A DNA stretch of 64,000 nucleotides from assembly GCA_022824265.1 (NCBI GenBank), contig JAJEAG010000042.1:89615-153614 (forward strand), given 5' to 3'. Shown here in pieces: positions 43,053-52,223 of the stretch (within the stretch, counting starts at the first letter, position 1; each line of letters opens with the position of its first letter). The DNA is from Candidatus Poribacteria bacterium (lineage in GTDB: Bacteria > Poribacteria > WGA-4E > WGA-3G). Made by a program: the position numbers and the translations under genes. Below the pieces are notes generated by a model. The model did not search any database and was not told the DNA's origin. It was given only the letters and a program-made list of their open reading frames with translations.

Positions 43053-44409
43053 GAAGACGTTAACTGTCTGGGATAAAGATTACCTATGGCATCCATTCAC
43101 ACAGATGCGTGATTGGTTGGCAGAAGAGGTAGTTATTATTGAACGTGGTGAAGGGGTTTACCTGTTTGATGTTGAAGGGAATCGTTATATTGACGGAATC
43201 GCTTCCATGTGGACAAATGTTCACGGACACAATCACCTCGACCTAAACGCTGCTCTAAGAACACAGTTAGATCAGATTGCACATTCCACCCTACTCGGTT
43301 ACAGCAACATACCTGCCATTAAACTTGCGAAGAAATTGGTTGAGATTACACCAATAGGTCTCAACAAGGTTTTTTACTCCGACAACGGTTCTACAGCAGT
43401 TGAAGTTGCCCTGAAAATGGCTTTTCAGTACTGGCAACATAAAGGTCAACCGCAGCGCAAACTATTTATCCACTTTGATAATGCCTATCATGGTGATACT
43501 GTCGGTGCGATGAGTGTCGGTGGTATTAAGAGTTTTCATAACACCTATAATTCCCTCTTTTTTAAATGTATCCGAGTATCTGCCCCAGATACCTTTTGTT
43601 CAACTAATGTTGGCAAAGATTCGGATATAGCATTGAAAGCTCATTGGCTCAGCACGGTAGAACGGGTTTACTCTGAGCACGTTGGAGAGATTGCGGGTAT
43701 CATTTTAGAGCCGCTAATACAGGGGGCAGGTGGTATGTTAATTTCACCGGATGGCTTTCTGAAGGATCTTGCTGAATTTGCTAAAAAAGAAGACATCTTA
43801 TTGATTGTTGATGAGGTAATGACGGGACTTGGTCGCACTGGAAAAATGTGGGCATGTGAACATGAAGATGTTACACCCGACCTGTTATGTACTGCCAAAG
43901 GACTTGCAGCTGGCTATCTTCCACTCGCAGCCACGTTAACCACCGATGAAATCTATGATGCATTTCTCGGTGAATATAGTGAATTAAAGACCTTTTTTCA
44001 CGGACATACCTTCACTGGAAATCCGTTAGCCTGTGCAGTGGCGTTAGAAAACATAGCGATTTTTGAACGGGAAAACCTACTGCATCGACTCCAAAATACT
44101 ATTGCCCATTTTCATAAACGACTACAGGAATTCTATTCACTGCCACATGTTGGTGATGTGCGTATCTGCGGAATGGCTGCAGGTATTGAGTTGATGAAAA
44201 ACCGAGACTCCAACACCCCTTATCCATTTGAGGAAAAGGTCGGTATTCAGGTTTGCAAATATGCACTCTCTCAAAGTGCAATACTCCGTCCACTCGTTAA
44301 TACGATAGTGTTGATGCCTCCTTTACAAATATCCATTTCTGAATTGGATTCCCTTATTGATATTACATACCGATCTATTGATGCTGTAACAAAAAATAGG
44401 GCGGGATAG
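43033..44409 (+). CDS. bioA: Adenosylmethionine-8-amino-7-oxononanoate aminotransferase
   Basis: A 458-residue PLP transaminase that uses SAM to make 7,8-diaminopelargonate in biotin synthesis. WHPFTQMRDW at the N-terminus, YIDGIASMWTNVHGHNH, SDNGSTAVEVALKMAFQYW, DEVMTGLGRTGKMWACEH, the PLP lysine in CTAKGLAAGYLPLAATL and HGHTFTGNPLACA are typical. The start lies inside the end of the ferredoxin fusion gene, the only usable start in frame. No other biotin gene is close. Its last codons form the stem of a terminator for the opposite gene. Confidence 0.95.
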   Translation: MQNLRDRKTLTVWDKDYLWHPFTQMRDWLAEEVVIIERGEGVYLFDVEGNRYIDGIASMWTNVHGHNHLDLNAALRTQLDQIAHSTLLGYSNIPAIKLAKKLVEITPIGLNKVFYSDNGSTAVEVALKMAFQYWQHKGQPQRKLFIHFDNAYHGDTVGAMSVGGIKSFHNTYNSLFFKCIRVSAPDTFCSTNVGKDSDIALKAHWLSTVERVYSEHVGEIAGIILEPLIQGAGGMLISPDGFLKDLAEFAKKEDILLIVDEVMTGLGRTGKMWACEHEDVTPDLLCTAKGLAAGYLPLAATLTTDEIYDAFLGEYSELKTFFHGHTFTGNPLACAVALENIAIFERENLLHRLQNTIAHFHKRLQEFYSLPHVGDVRICGMAAGIELMKNRDSNTPYPFEEKVGIQVCKYALSQSAILRPLVNTIVLMPPLQISISELDSLIDITYRSIDAVTKNRAG

Positions 44410-44419
44410 AACCCGCCCT
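44398..44419 (-). terminator. Strong intrinsic terminator overlapping the bioA stop
   Basis: AGGGCGGG (44398-44405) pairs with CCCGCCCT (44412-44419) around a 6-base loop that contains the bioA stop codon. On the minus strand the stem is followed by TATTTTTTG, so it ends transcription of the convergent propeller gene. On the plus strand there is no T-run. Confidence 0.8.
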
Positions 44420-44445
44420 ACAGATTATCTGCTATAATCGTAGTG

Positions 44446-46575
44446 TTAGAAACTTTGCCGACCTGTTGAAGTGTTCTGTGCTTTATCGGTTACCCGAATT
44501 GTGATGCTATGTGCTCCTTCGGGAAGTTTGCCAGTTTCCAATAGTAGTGTTTCCTCTTTGGAATCAAAGATACCATCATCAGGAAAGATGACTTTCCACT
44601 GTTCGTCATTATCAATCTTATAGACTGCCTTTTGAACAGTGTTCATCATATCTGAGACATCACAAGTAATCTTGAAGGTTCCGTTCCCGTTTTCCTCAAC
44701 GTTAATATCACCGACATTTGGATCGGTATTGTCAATAGTGAACGGTGCGCTTACTTTTTCAGCCGATTTTTCCCATCCTACAGGATTACTCAGTTTATCA
44801 GTTGCCACTACTTTTATATGGTACTTACCATCGGCAATGGCAGTAATATCCCAATCATAACTTGAAGATGACAGTTCCTTTTTGAGAAGTTGCCAATTCT
44901 CTTCACCAACGGCTTTGTAGTGAACAGTATACTGTAATGTATCCTTATTAGCGTCTTCAACCTTCCATTCGACTTTCCATTTTTTTGGAGAAGCAGCTGA
45001 AGATGAACCTCTACTTGAACTGCTTGGTGAAGAAGGACCACTTGAAGAACGAGCTGAACTACTACTCCCACCGGAACCAACGCTGATACTGGTAAATCGT
45101 GGTTTAACATTAGTCTGTGCCGATGCGAGGATTACTTTTTTCAGTGTGGGTGATTTTTCTGGGTCAGTGGTAGTGAACTTTGCACGCCATTGAATATACT
45201 GACCGTCCGCATTTGGTATTTGCGAACCTTCTGGTGTGGTAAGTTCTTCTGACCATTTATTCCATGTATCATCTGGCTTGCGAGTATTACCTGTACGCGT
45301 TGCAAAGGTAATAGATGTGCCTTCTTCTATGTCTGCTTCCCACGAGAGTTTACCCCAACGCGACAAACTTTGTGCATCATGAACAGAGGATTCAATTGTC
45401 CCTTCCTCAACGTGTGTTGAAGTCAGCGCGAAAAGTTTACCAGGATTTCCAGCGGCAAGGATGGTTTTCATATCATCCGAGTTTTTGGTTTTCAGTATCC
45501 CTACGATGTCCTTAGATGAGGATTTTCCAATCACCTCAAAATCACCGGTTTTTGTATCTACACGATACAGTTTACCATCGCTTCCTGTTCCAACTAATAG
45601 TTTTACTTTGTCTTCCATCTCTTCCAATACAATTGCAGAGATAAGCGGTTCTGGTGAACTCCACACAAGTGCGACTGTTCCATCGGGATGAAGCCTATAG
45701 ATAAACGACTTATTTTCTTTTGGGGGACCACTACCTGGTGCTTGTGGTGCGGGGACAGAAGGACCTCTGCTGGGACGACTGCTTGTGGCTCTACTACTTC
45801 TATCTTGAGGGACAGATGTAATCAGTGATGCATACACATTACCTTTACTATCCATGACAAGATTACGGACATCTTTTTCTTTGGCTTGGTATACCACGTT
45901 TGCAGCACCATCACCACTAATTTTATAGATAATCCCGTTTCCGCTACTACCAACATAAAATCCGCCATCATCAGTTGCAACTAATGACACGAGATTTTTT
46001 TCTTCTGCATCAAAAAGGACATTGGATTCACCATCAGGTGTAATTTTGTAGACTTTACCTTCGTCTCCAGTCACCGCATATAGGTTTCCATCATCATCCA
46101 GATGCATTCCCCATACATATTTATCCCCTTCACTCAGAAGGGTCGTTGGCGGTGTAGTTGCATCGGTAATTTTATAGATCAACCCGTCTGGACCTGTTCC
46201 AGCATAAAGGTTGTCGTCTGCATCAATGACAAGACTATATATTTGTACTTCTGGTGAATCATAATAGAGATCCATCGTTTTTCCATCAGCACTAATCTTA
46301 TAGATTTTGCCTTCGTTGCCTGTTCCGGCGTAGATATTACCTTCAGAGTCTTCAGCAAGTGCCCAGACTTGTGCCTCATCAACCTTTGAGAAACCGTCTA
46401 TTTTCATAGATAAACTGGCATCTCCCTGGCTTGAGACCGAGATATTCTTGATTTTACCTGCTTCAAAATGTGTTCTCTGATGTTGTTCCCATAATGACGT
46501 TGTCACGGCAGAAGCAAGGCTTGCGTGAATTAAGATAATTGCCATCAGGCTCCAAACGCGAAAAAAACGGCGCAT
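44446..46575 (-). CDS. Exported seven-blade beta-propeller protein with C-terminal Ig/Fn3-like domains
   Basis: A 709-residue protein with a signal peptide (~1-23, cut after ASA). Residues ~60-420 hold seven propeller blades with the recurring NIYAGTGxEGKIYKI unit; a Pro/Arg/Ser-rich loop interrupts blade five. The middle section WEADIEEGTSITFATRTGNT resembles a discoidin/Fn3-like sandwich. A Ser/Gly-rich linker (~510-545) is followed by a domain with KWKVEWKVEDANKDTLQYTV and one ending in HSITIRVTDKAQN. No catalytic residues were recognised. It lies 59 bases after the S55 gene on the same strand, so the two are probably one operon, closed by the hairpin at 44398. Confidence 0.82.
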   Translation of the reverse strand: MRRFFRVWSLMAIILIHASLASAVTTSLWEQHQRTHFEAGKIKNISVSSQGDASLSMKIDGFSKVDEAQVWALAEDSEGNIYAGTGNEGKIYKISADGKTMDLYYDSPEVQIYSLVIDADDNLYAGTGPDGLIYKITDATTPPTTLLSEGDKYVWGMHLDDDGNLYAVTGDEGKVYKITPDGESNVLFDAEEKNLVSLVATDDGGFYVGSSGNGIIYKISGDGAANVVYQAKEKDVRNLVMDSKGNVYASLITSVPQDRSSRATSSRPSRGPSVPAPQAPGSGPPKENKSFIYRLHPDGTVALVWSSPEPLISAIVLEEMEDKVKLLVGTGSDGKLYRVDTKTGDFEVIGKSSSKDIVGILKTKNSDDMKTILAAGNPGKLFALTSTHVEEGTIESSVHDAQSLSRWGKLSWEADIEEGTSITFATRTGNTRKPDDTWNKWSEELTTPEGSQIPNADGQYIQWRAKFTTTDPEKSPTLKKVILASAQTNVKPRFTSISVGSGGSSSSARSSSGPSSPSSSSRGSSSAASPKKWKVEWKVEDANKDTLQYTVHYKAVGEENWQLLKKELSSSSYDWDITAIADGKYHIKVVATDKLSNPVGWEKSAEKVSAPFTIDNTDPNVGDINVEENGNGTFKITCDVSDMMNTVQKAVYKIDNDEQWKVIFPDDGIFDSKEETLLLETGKLPEGAHSITIRVTDKAQNTSTGRQSF

Positions 46576-46634
46576 AAAACATTTCCTCCTGTTAAAATTG
46601 CGCTAAAACAATACGATAAAATGTATATAAAAGT

Positions 46635-48524
46635 TTATTGTGCATTTCTATTAACGGCAATCTGCATAGTCCTACTGCCAGTAATAATGTAGTCAGTTTC
46701 AACCTTATCTGCATGTATAGCAGTACCGAATGTGTAACTGCTTTCACCGCTTCGCATAGCGGTATTCATTACAGACATGTACGAGAGTGGCAGATTAGGG
46801 AATTCCTCTCCTTGAACGGTTAAACCGGCTTGTGGTACAGAAAGTTCAAGGATGAGATGTGTGTTAGGTTCGCCGTCTTGCAATAATTTTACCAACTGAT
46901 TGATATTTTTCGGACTGAAACTACCTGGTGCACGAGAACGTTTCCACGATTGATATGAACTTGCACTCATTGCTCGGAGCAACACAATCCCTTCAGGTGT
47001 ATCCTTCGGAATTGTAATTGTCCCTGTCAGAGTTTCTTCTCGTTCAAGGTAGGGGCGCACAGTCAGGATCATTTTTACTTCATCACCGGGACGATATGAG
47101 AGTTTATCCAAACGCGCCGCGAGAATTTGTGCGGTTTTCCGCTTATCCTCAATTTTTATATCAAAGTCTATAGATTCAATTCGAACCTTTGCATAAGGAT
47201 TGATTAACAGGTCCAACATCGGGCTTAGAATCGTCCGCGAAACATTCAGACCGGGAGATCCACTTGAAGAAAATACATTGTGTGTGACAATTTCACGATT
47301 GTCTAAATCTGGATGTGGTTCAAGTGTAATTTTTGTCATTACATTGACGGTGTTGTCATTTAAAGAGAATTCCTTAGCATTTACTAATCCTGAAATACCT
47401 GACGAGGCATAAATTGCTGTGAAAGTTTTGTCACGAGCTGCTTCGTAGGATAAATTATGCACTTTCTTATCAGATGTTTGGAGTTTGGCGGTTACAGGAA
47501 TATAGTGATGCGAATCAGGAAGCTTCTCAATTATTCCAGCAATTGCAGGGACCCTGTCTTGTACCATAGTACCAATCGGTTGGGTAGCGGATGCAATTTT
47601 GGATGAACGTGCTCTACTGGGAAGAATAAAGTGAACGTATCCACCGGATAAAGGTAGGTTCACATTTCCTTCCCCAAAAGCTGGATGTCCATACGCAAGT
47701 AATTCTTTTTTCTTTTCGTCAATGTACGTAATCGTTCCATAGCCAAAACCTGAAACATCACCACGCATCACTTCATTTCCTATGATCTGTCCCGGTTCTA
47801 CAGGTGATTCCTTAACGGGACCTCCTCCACCAGCTGCTTGTACAGGGACCATATTCCCTCTGCCAAAAAATGGCTTTAGAAGTGACATTGTTGTTGGATC
47901 AAGTCTTGGAAGTGCCACAGGAATCGCTAATTGGGTTGAATATTCTTGTGTATTGAAATAATTATCTGATGATCTGTTCCTATTCTCATAAGGTTTTCGG
48001 TAAAGAACGTTGTCCCCCTCAGGAATAAGTGATTGTACCAAATTCAACCCTTCTGATACATACTCCGAACCGAAGTCTAAGAATTGACCACGGGCATAAG
48101 TTTGGTTAGGCTTCATGCCGCGTTTTGCAACATTCACCATTAATTCAATAGGCGTAACACCAAAGAGATTTGAACGTTCGCGTTCATTGAAGTAACCAAG
48201 CGAGATAGCCCCCATGAGTCTGTTATTTATATAAACAGGACTACCGCTCATTCCACCTGCAACACCTGTCCGTTTGAAGTTTTCACTGGTACCTTCTGCC
48301 CATACCACATGCCAACCTGGATTTGAATTATATTCAATGCTGACTACTTCAAACTCAAATGCTTCTGCGTTTGTACCAGAAAATACCGTATATCCAGTAC
48401 CTTTCATACCGTCTTTTACTTCAGATAACGGCATAAACTTACCGGCATCCCATTCAATTTGTGCGTTAGCGTGGAGAATAGCCATGCAGAATACCATAAA
48501 CGCACAAAGCAAAAACTTTTTCAC
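46635..48524 (-). CDS. SpoIVB-like S55 peptidase domain protein
   Basis: A 629-residue exported protein; signal peptide ~1-21 (cut after ANA). The N-terminal region has VKDGMKGTGYTVFSG and the serine motif GVAGGMSGSPVYINNRLMGA, the hallmark of S55 (SpoIVB) peptidases with the catalytic Ser in GMSGSP. The remaining ~400 residues include GYGTITYIDEKKKELLAYGH, a segment seen in similar exported proteins, and C-terminal beta-rich parts. In sporulating bacteria SpoIVB triggers a membrane protease; the role in a non-spore-former is unknown. It is the first gene of a pair with the propeller protein. Confidence 0.82.
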   Translation of the reverse strand: MKKFLLCAFMVFCMAILHANAQIEWDAGKFMPLSEVKDGMKGTGYTVFSGTNAEAFEFEVVSIEYNSNPGWHVVWAEGTSENFKRTGVAGGMSGSPVYINNRLMGAISLGYFNERERSNLFGVTPIELMVNVAKRGMKPNQTYARGQFLDFGSEYVSEGLNLVQSLIPEGDNVLYRKPYENRNRSSDNYFNTQEYSTQLAIPVALPRLDPTTMSLLKPFFGRGNMVPVQAAGGGGPVKESPVEPGQIIGNEVMRGDVSGFGYGTITYIDEKKKELLAYGHPAFGEGNVNLPLSGGYVHFILPSRARSSKIASATQPIGTMVQDRVPAIAGIIEKLPDSHHYIPVTAKLQTSDKKVHNLSYEAARDKTFTAIYASSGISGLVNAKEFSLNDNTVNVMTKITLEPHPDLDNREIVTHNVFSSSGSPGLNVSRTILSPMLDLLINPYAKVRIESIDFDIKIEDKRKTAQILAARLDKLSYRPGDEVKMILTVRPYLEREETLTGTITIPKDTPEGIVLLRAMSASSYQSWKRSRAPGSFSPKNINQLVKLLQDGEPNTHLILELSVPQAGLTVQGEEFPNLPLSYMSVMNTAMRSGESSYTFGTAIHADKVETDYIITGSRTMQIAVNRNAQ

Positions 48525-48828
48525 TACTTAACTCCTCCCTGATTTATCGAAAATTGATTTTCATGTATGACAAGTCCAAAGATATTTTATCAGATAACTG
48601 AGGCAACCCTCATAAGTGAATATATTTTTATTTAGTTGCCATACAACAAATGATAGGTGTTCAAAAAATCAGTTATTTTGTAATGGATTTTATAATACCA
48701 TGTCAATCTGAAACTGTCAACAAAAAAGATTACTTTTATTGATAACCATACCAACAATTTAGATTTCTTAGGAATTTTATGCACAATCGACAATGTGTCC
48801 ATGTTATTGTGTATGTAGTAGATTTCGC

Positions 48829-48856
48829 TTGACTTACCTTATCTCTATCAGATAAA
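48829..48856 (+). promoter_or_regulatory. Sigma70-type promoter for the glpK operon
   Basis: TTGACT (48829-48834), a 16-base spacer and GATAAA (48851-48856), 32 bases ahead of the glpK ATG. The rest of the 364-base divergent gap (48525-48888) shows AT-rich sequence without gene or clear sigma54 site. Confidence 0.5.
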
Positions 48857-48888
48857 ATTGAGAAAATCTAAGATATACGGAATCCCTA

Positions 48889-50385
48889 ATGTTAAGTCCA
48901 CTCTATATCCTCTCTATTGACCAAGGGACAACCGGTACCATGGTACTCCTTGTGGATATGCATGGTAATATCGTTGCCCATGCGTATAAAGAATTTACCC
49001 AACATTATCCAGAACCGGGATGGGTTGAACATGATCCCGACGAGATTTGGAATACGACACATAGTGCAATAGTTGAGGTATTAGACCATGTTGAGAAAAG
49101 CAGCATTGCTGCAATTGGAATTACCAATCAACGTGAAACCACTGTCGTGTGGGATCGAGAAACAGGTGAACCGATTTATCCTGCGATTGTGTGGCAATGC
49201 CGTCGTACAGCAGATCGATGCGTCTATCTAAACAAAAGAGATCACATCGTAGCACAGGTAAAAGCTAAAACCGGGTTACTAATTGATCCCTATTTCTCAG
49301 CAACAAAAATAGCGTGGATTCTTAGCAATGTAAGAGGTGCACGTGATAAGGCTGAACGTGGTGAACTTGCATTTGGCACTATTGATTCTTGGCTTCTGTG
49401 GAAGTTGACAAACGGTACTGTTCATAAAACTGATTATACAAACGCGTCAAGAACACTTCTATTTAACATTGATACGCTTTCGTGGGATGAAAGTCTTCTG
49501 GACATCTTTGATGTCCCAAAGACAGTACTACCTGAAGTCTGTCCATCCGCGAGTCTTTTTGGAAAAGCGGAAATCTCATTATTAAATGGAATCCCGATAG
49601 CAGGTATCGCTGGCGACCAACAATCTGCTTTGTTCGGACAACTCTGCTGGCAACCTGGGATGGCGAAAAACACTTACGGAACTGGATGTTTTCTGATGCT
49701 AAATACCGGTTCAGTTAGAGTAAATTCTGAATCGGGTTTATTGACGACATTAGCGTGTAGCATCAATGCGGAACCGGTGTATGCATTGGAAGGTAGTGTG
49801 TTTATTGCAGGGGCAGCTGTTCAATGGCTCAGAGATGGTCTACAAATTGTAGATTCTGCTGATGAAACTGAATTAAGTGCCAACCGTGTAAAAGATACAG
49901 GTGGCGTTGTCGTTGTACCTGCATTCACTGGTCTGGGTGCACCTTACTGGAATTTTGATGCCAGAGGCGCGATCTTTGGATTAACATTAGGCACAAACCG
50001 AGAGCATATTGTACGTGCTACATTAGAGTCAATTGCCTATCAAACCGCCGATGTGTTAGCTGCGATGAAGTCAGATACAGATGAACCTTTGATAGAGTTG
50101 CGTGTGGACGGAGGTGCTGCTGCCAATAATTACTTAATGCAGTTTCAAGCAGATATATTGGGAATAGTCGTGGAAAGACCTATGCAAATTGAAACAACAG
50201 GTCTTGGTGCAGCTTATCTTGCTGGCATTACTGCTGGTGTGTGGCAAGATATTGATGAACTAAAAATACACCGAGAGGTAGAACGTGTTTTTACGCCTAA
50301 TATGGAAGCTTTCCTACGCGAAGTGAGACTTACTCAATGGCGGGATGCTGTTAAAAGGTTAAACTGGGATGCTGATGGAGCATAA
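48889..50385 (+). CDS. glpK: Glycerol kinase
   Basis: A 498-residue FGGY-family kinase making glycerol 3-phosphate. [84 protein letters not shown] and WRDAVKRL are landmarks in order. Length is normal. The stop is 2 bases ahead of the sensor kinase start, so it is co-transcribed with a two-component system. No glpF or glpD lies nearby. Confidence 0.95.
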   Translation: MLSPLYILSIDQGTTGTMVLLVDMHGNIVAHAYKEFTQHYPEPGWVEHDPDEIWNTTHSAIVEVLDHVEKSSIAAIGITNQRETTVVWDRETGEPIYPAIVWQCRRTADRCVYLNKRDHIVAQVKAKTGLLIDPYFSATKIAWILSNVRGARDKAERGELAFGTIDSWLLWKLTNGTVHKTDYTNASRTLLFNIDTLSWDESLLDIFDVPKTVLPEVCPSASLFGKAEISLLNGIPIAGIAGDQQSALFGQLCWQPGMAKNTYGTGCFLMLNTGSVRVNSESGLLTTLACSINAEPVYALEGSVFIAGAAVQWLRDGLQIVDSADETELSANRVKDTGGVVVVPAFTGLGAPYWNFDARGAIFGLTLGTNREHIVRATLESIAYQTADVLAAMKSDTDEPLIELRVDGGAAANNYLMQFQADILGIVVERPMQIETTGLGAAYLAGITAGVWQDIDELKIHREVERVFTPNMEAFLREVRLTQWRDAVKRLNWDADGA

Positions 50386-50387
50386 TT

Positions 50388-52202
50388 ATGCGCCTACAGT
50401 GGAAATACTCTTTGATTATCAACTTGACAGTCATTGCGGTTCTTGTCGCATTCTTCTTTTTTGACAGTATACGAATGCGTAAGGAGATGAGTGCACTTCA
50501 CGCATTAGGGGCGGAACAAAGCACTACACTGAAGAAAATTGCAGAAAACACTATCCTAAACGCTGTTGTTGGAGAACTTAATACGTCACAAGCATACAAT
50601 GCACAACGAATTGACAAGATTATTGCCAAACTCAAGAAAGAACATCAAGATATGAAGGACGTGATGAACGTACAAGTTACTCTGGGTGATTCTCGCGTCC
50701 GTTCCAGTTTGCTCACACAAGATGATCCAGCGAATTTTAATTTAGGTGATGAGGAAATAGAGGAAATTGAAACAAAAGAGGCAATAATTGATACAATTGC
50801 AGAACAAAGTGCTACATCCATCATTATTAATTACTCCATTCAGCCAAAAAGGTTAGATCTTACACAGATGCATTCTCATACATCATTAAGTGCAGCAGAT
50901 ATTCCAGATGAGGTATGGCAATTAATTCTGTCAAAAGACTTTGATTTACCGCCATCAACAACATTTACTGTTGAAGAAAAACGATCAGAATACAAAAACC
51001 AAATCGCACTTAATCAGGGAAAGTTCCCTTTCGAGTTGTGGCGGATGTTGATTGCGAATCAAATCTATCTGTCACCAGATGCAACAGTCAAAATAGGTGA
51101 ACAAAACAACCGATGGCAAATTACAGATTTAGATAGTGGGCATAAATATAATTTGTGGTTGGACGAAAACGCATTTTGGATTCATATTGCGGGGACAAAT
51201 ACTGGCTATATTAGAGTGCTATTTGATGTTCCGTATATTGCAAAATCCATTCGTTCTTCGTTGTTGATGCATGCCATTTTCATTGTAATTGTCGGAGTTT
51301 TACTTGTTGTTCTGATTGATTTGATGACGAATCACATGATTATGAAGCCGCTTGCACGGATGACCGAGATTATTCAAAATGCTGAATCCGGTAATTTCTC
51401 ATCTTATCTACATAGGAAGTATGCCTCAGACGAGATTAGCAAAGCTACTCGTAATCTGGTACGGATGTTTCTACAGTTGAAAACATCGCACTCAAGAAAG
51501 ATAGAAGCACTCGGACAATTTGCTGCTGGTATCGCACACGAAATTCGTAACCCACTGAATTCCATCGGAATGACTGCACAACACCTAAAAACAATCTTCT
51601 CACAACCCAAAGTTAGTCCAGAAGACATTGATGAAGCGATTGAATTATTAGACATTGTTGATGAAAAAATCGGAGATCTAAAACAGACATCGGAACAATT
51701 CTTAACGCTTAATCGTCCACGAAAACTTGACTTGTCAACGGTTAATTTAAACGATCTCTTAGATTCTGTCCTTTCGGAATTCGTCCTAATTGCCGAAGAG
51801 GCTAATGTTCAAATAATAAAATCCTACAATACAGAACTCCCTGATTTGCAGTTAGATGAAATGCTGATGCGCCAGACTATTTTCAACATAGTGCAAAACA
51901 GCATACAAGCAATGCCTAAAGGAGGAAGTGTCTACATTACGACAACCTTTGAAGATAAAGGTAATATTCCTCACATTGTGCTTGAAATAAGGGATACCGG
52001 TATCGGCATACCGGAGGAGAATCAAGAGTTGATTTATGATGCATATTTCACTACAAAAGAGTCGGATGGTGGGGTTGGTCTCGGTCTCGCCATATCACAT
52101 CAGACTATTACAGCACATCAAGGTAAAGTTGAAGTAAAAAGTAAAGTCGGCATGGGTACAGCGTTTAACATTACTCTTCCTATAAAATCCTCTGAGATAT
52201 AG
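50388..52202 (+). CDS. Membrane sensor histidine kinase (NtrB/ZraS-like)
   Basis: A 604-residue kinase. Two membrane helices (~6-27 and ~290-312) flank an extracytoplasmic sensor of ~260 residues with no recognised fold and a coiled-coil-like start. A HAMP-like segment (MKPLARMTEIIQNAESGNF) leads to HisKA with AAGIAHEIRNPLNSIGM (His near 383) and an HATPase with NIVQNSIQAMPKGG, DTGIGI and GVGLGLAIS. It should phosphorylate the sigma54-type regulator encoded 21 bases downstream. Signal unknown; link to glycerol use is inferred from the operon only. Confidence 0.92.
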   Translation: MRLQWKYSLIINLTVIAVLVAFFFFDSIRMRKEMSALHALGAEQSTTLKKIAENTILNAVVGELNTSQAYNAQRIDKIIAKLKKEHQDMKDVMNVQVTLGDSRVRSSLLTQDDPANFNLGDEEIEEIETKEAIIDTIAEQSATSIIINYSIQPKRLDLTQMHSHTSLSAADIPDEVWQLILSKDFDLPPSTTFTVEEKRSEYKNQIALNQGKFPFELWRMLIANQIYLSPDATVKIGEQNNRWQITDLDSGHKYNLWLDENAFWIHIAGTNTGYIRVLFDVPYIAKSIRSSLLMHAIFIVIVGVLLVVLIDLMTNHMIMKPLARMTEIIQNAESGNFSSYLHRKYASDEISKATRNLVRMFLQLKTSHSRKIEALGQFAAGIAHEIRNPLNSIGMTAQHLKTIFSQPKVSPEDIDEAIELLDIVDEKIGDLKQTSEQFLTLNRPRKLDLSTVNLNDLLDSVLSEFVLIAEEANVQIIKSYNTELPDLQLDEMLMRQTIFNIVQNSIQAMPKGGSVYITTTFEDKGNIPHIVLEIRDTGIGIPEENQELIYDAYFTTKESDGGVGLGLAISHQTITAHQGKVEVKSKVGMGTAFNITLPIKSSEI

Positions 52203-52223
52203 TAAAATTTGGAGATATTAGAA

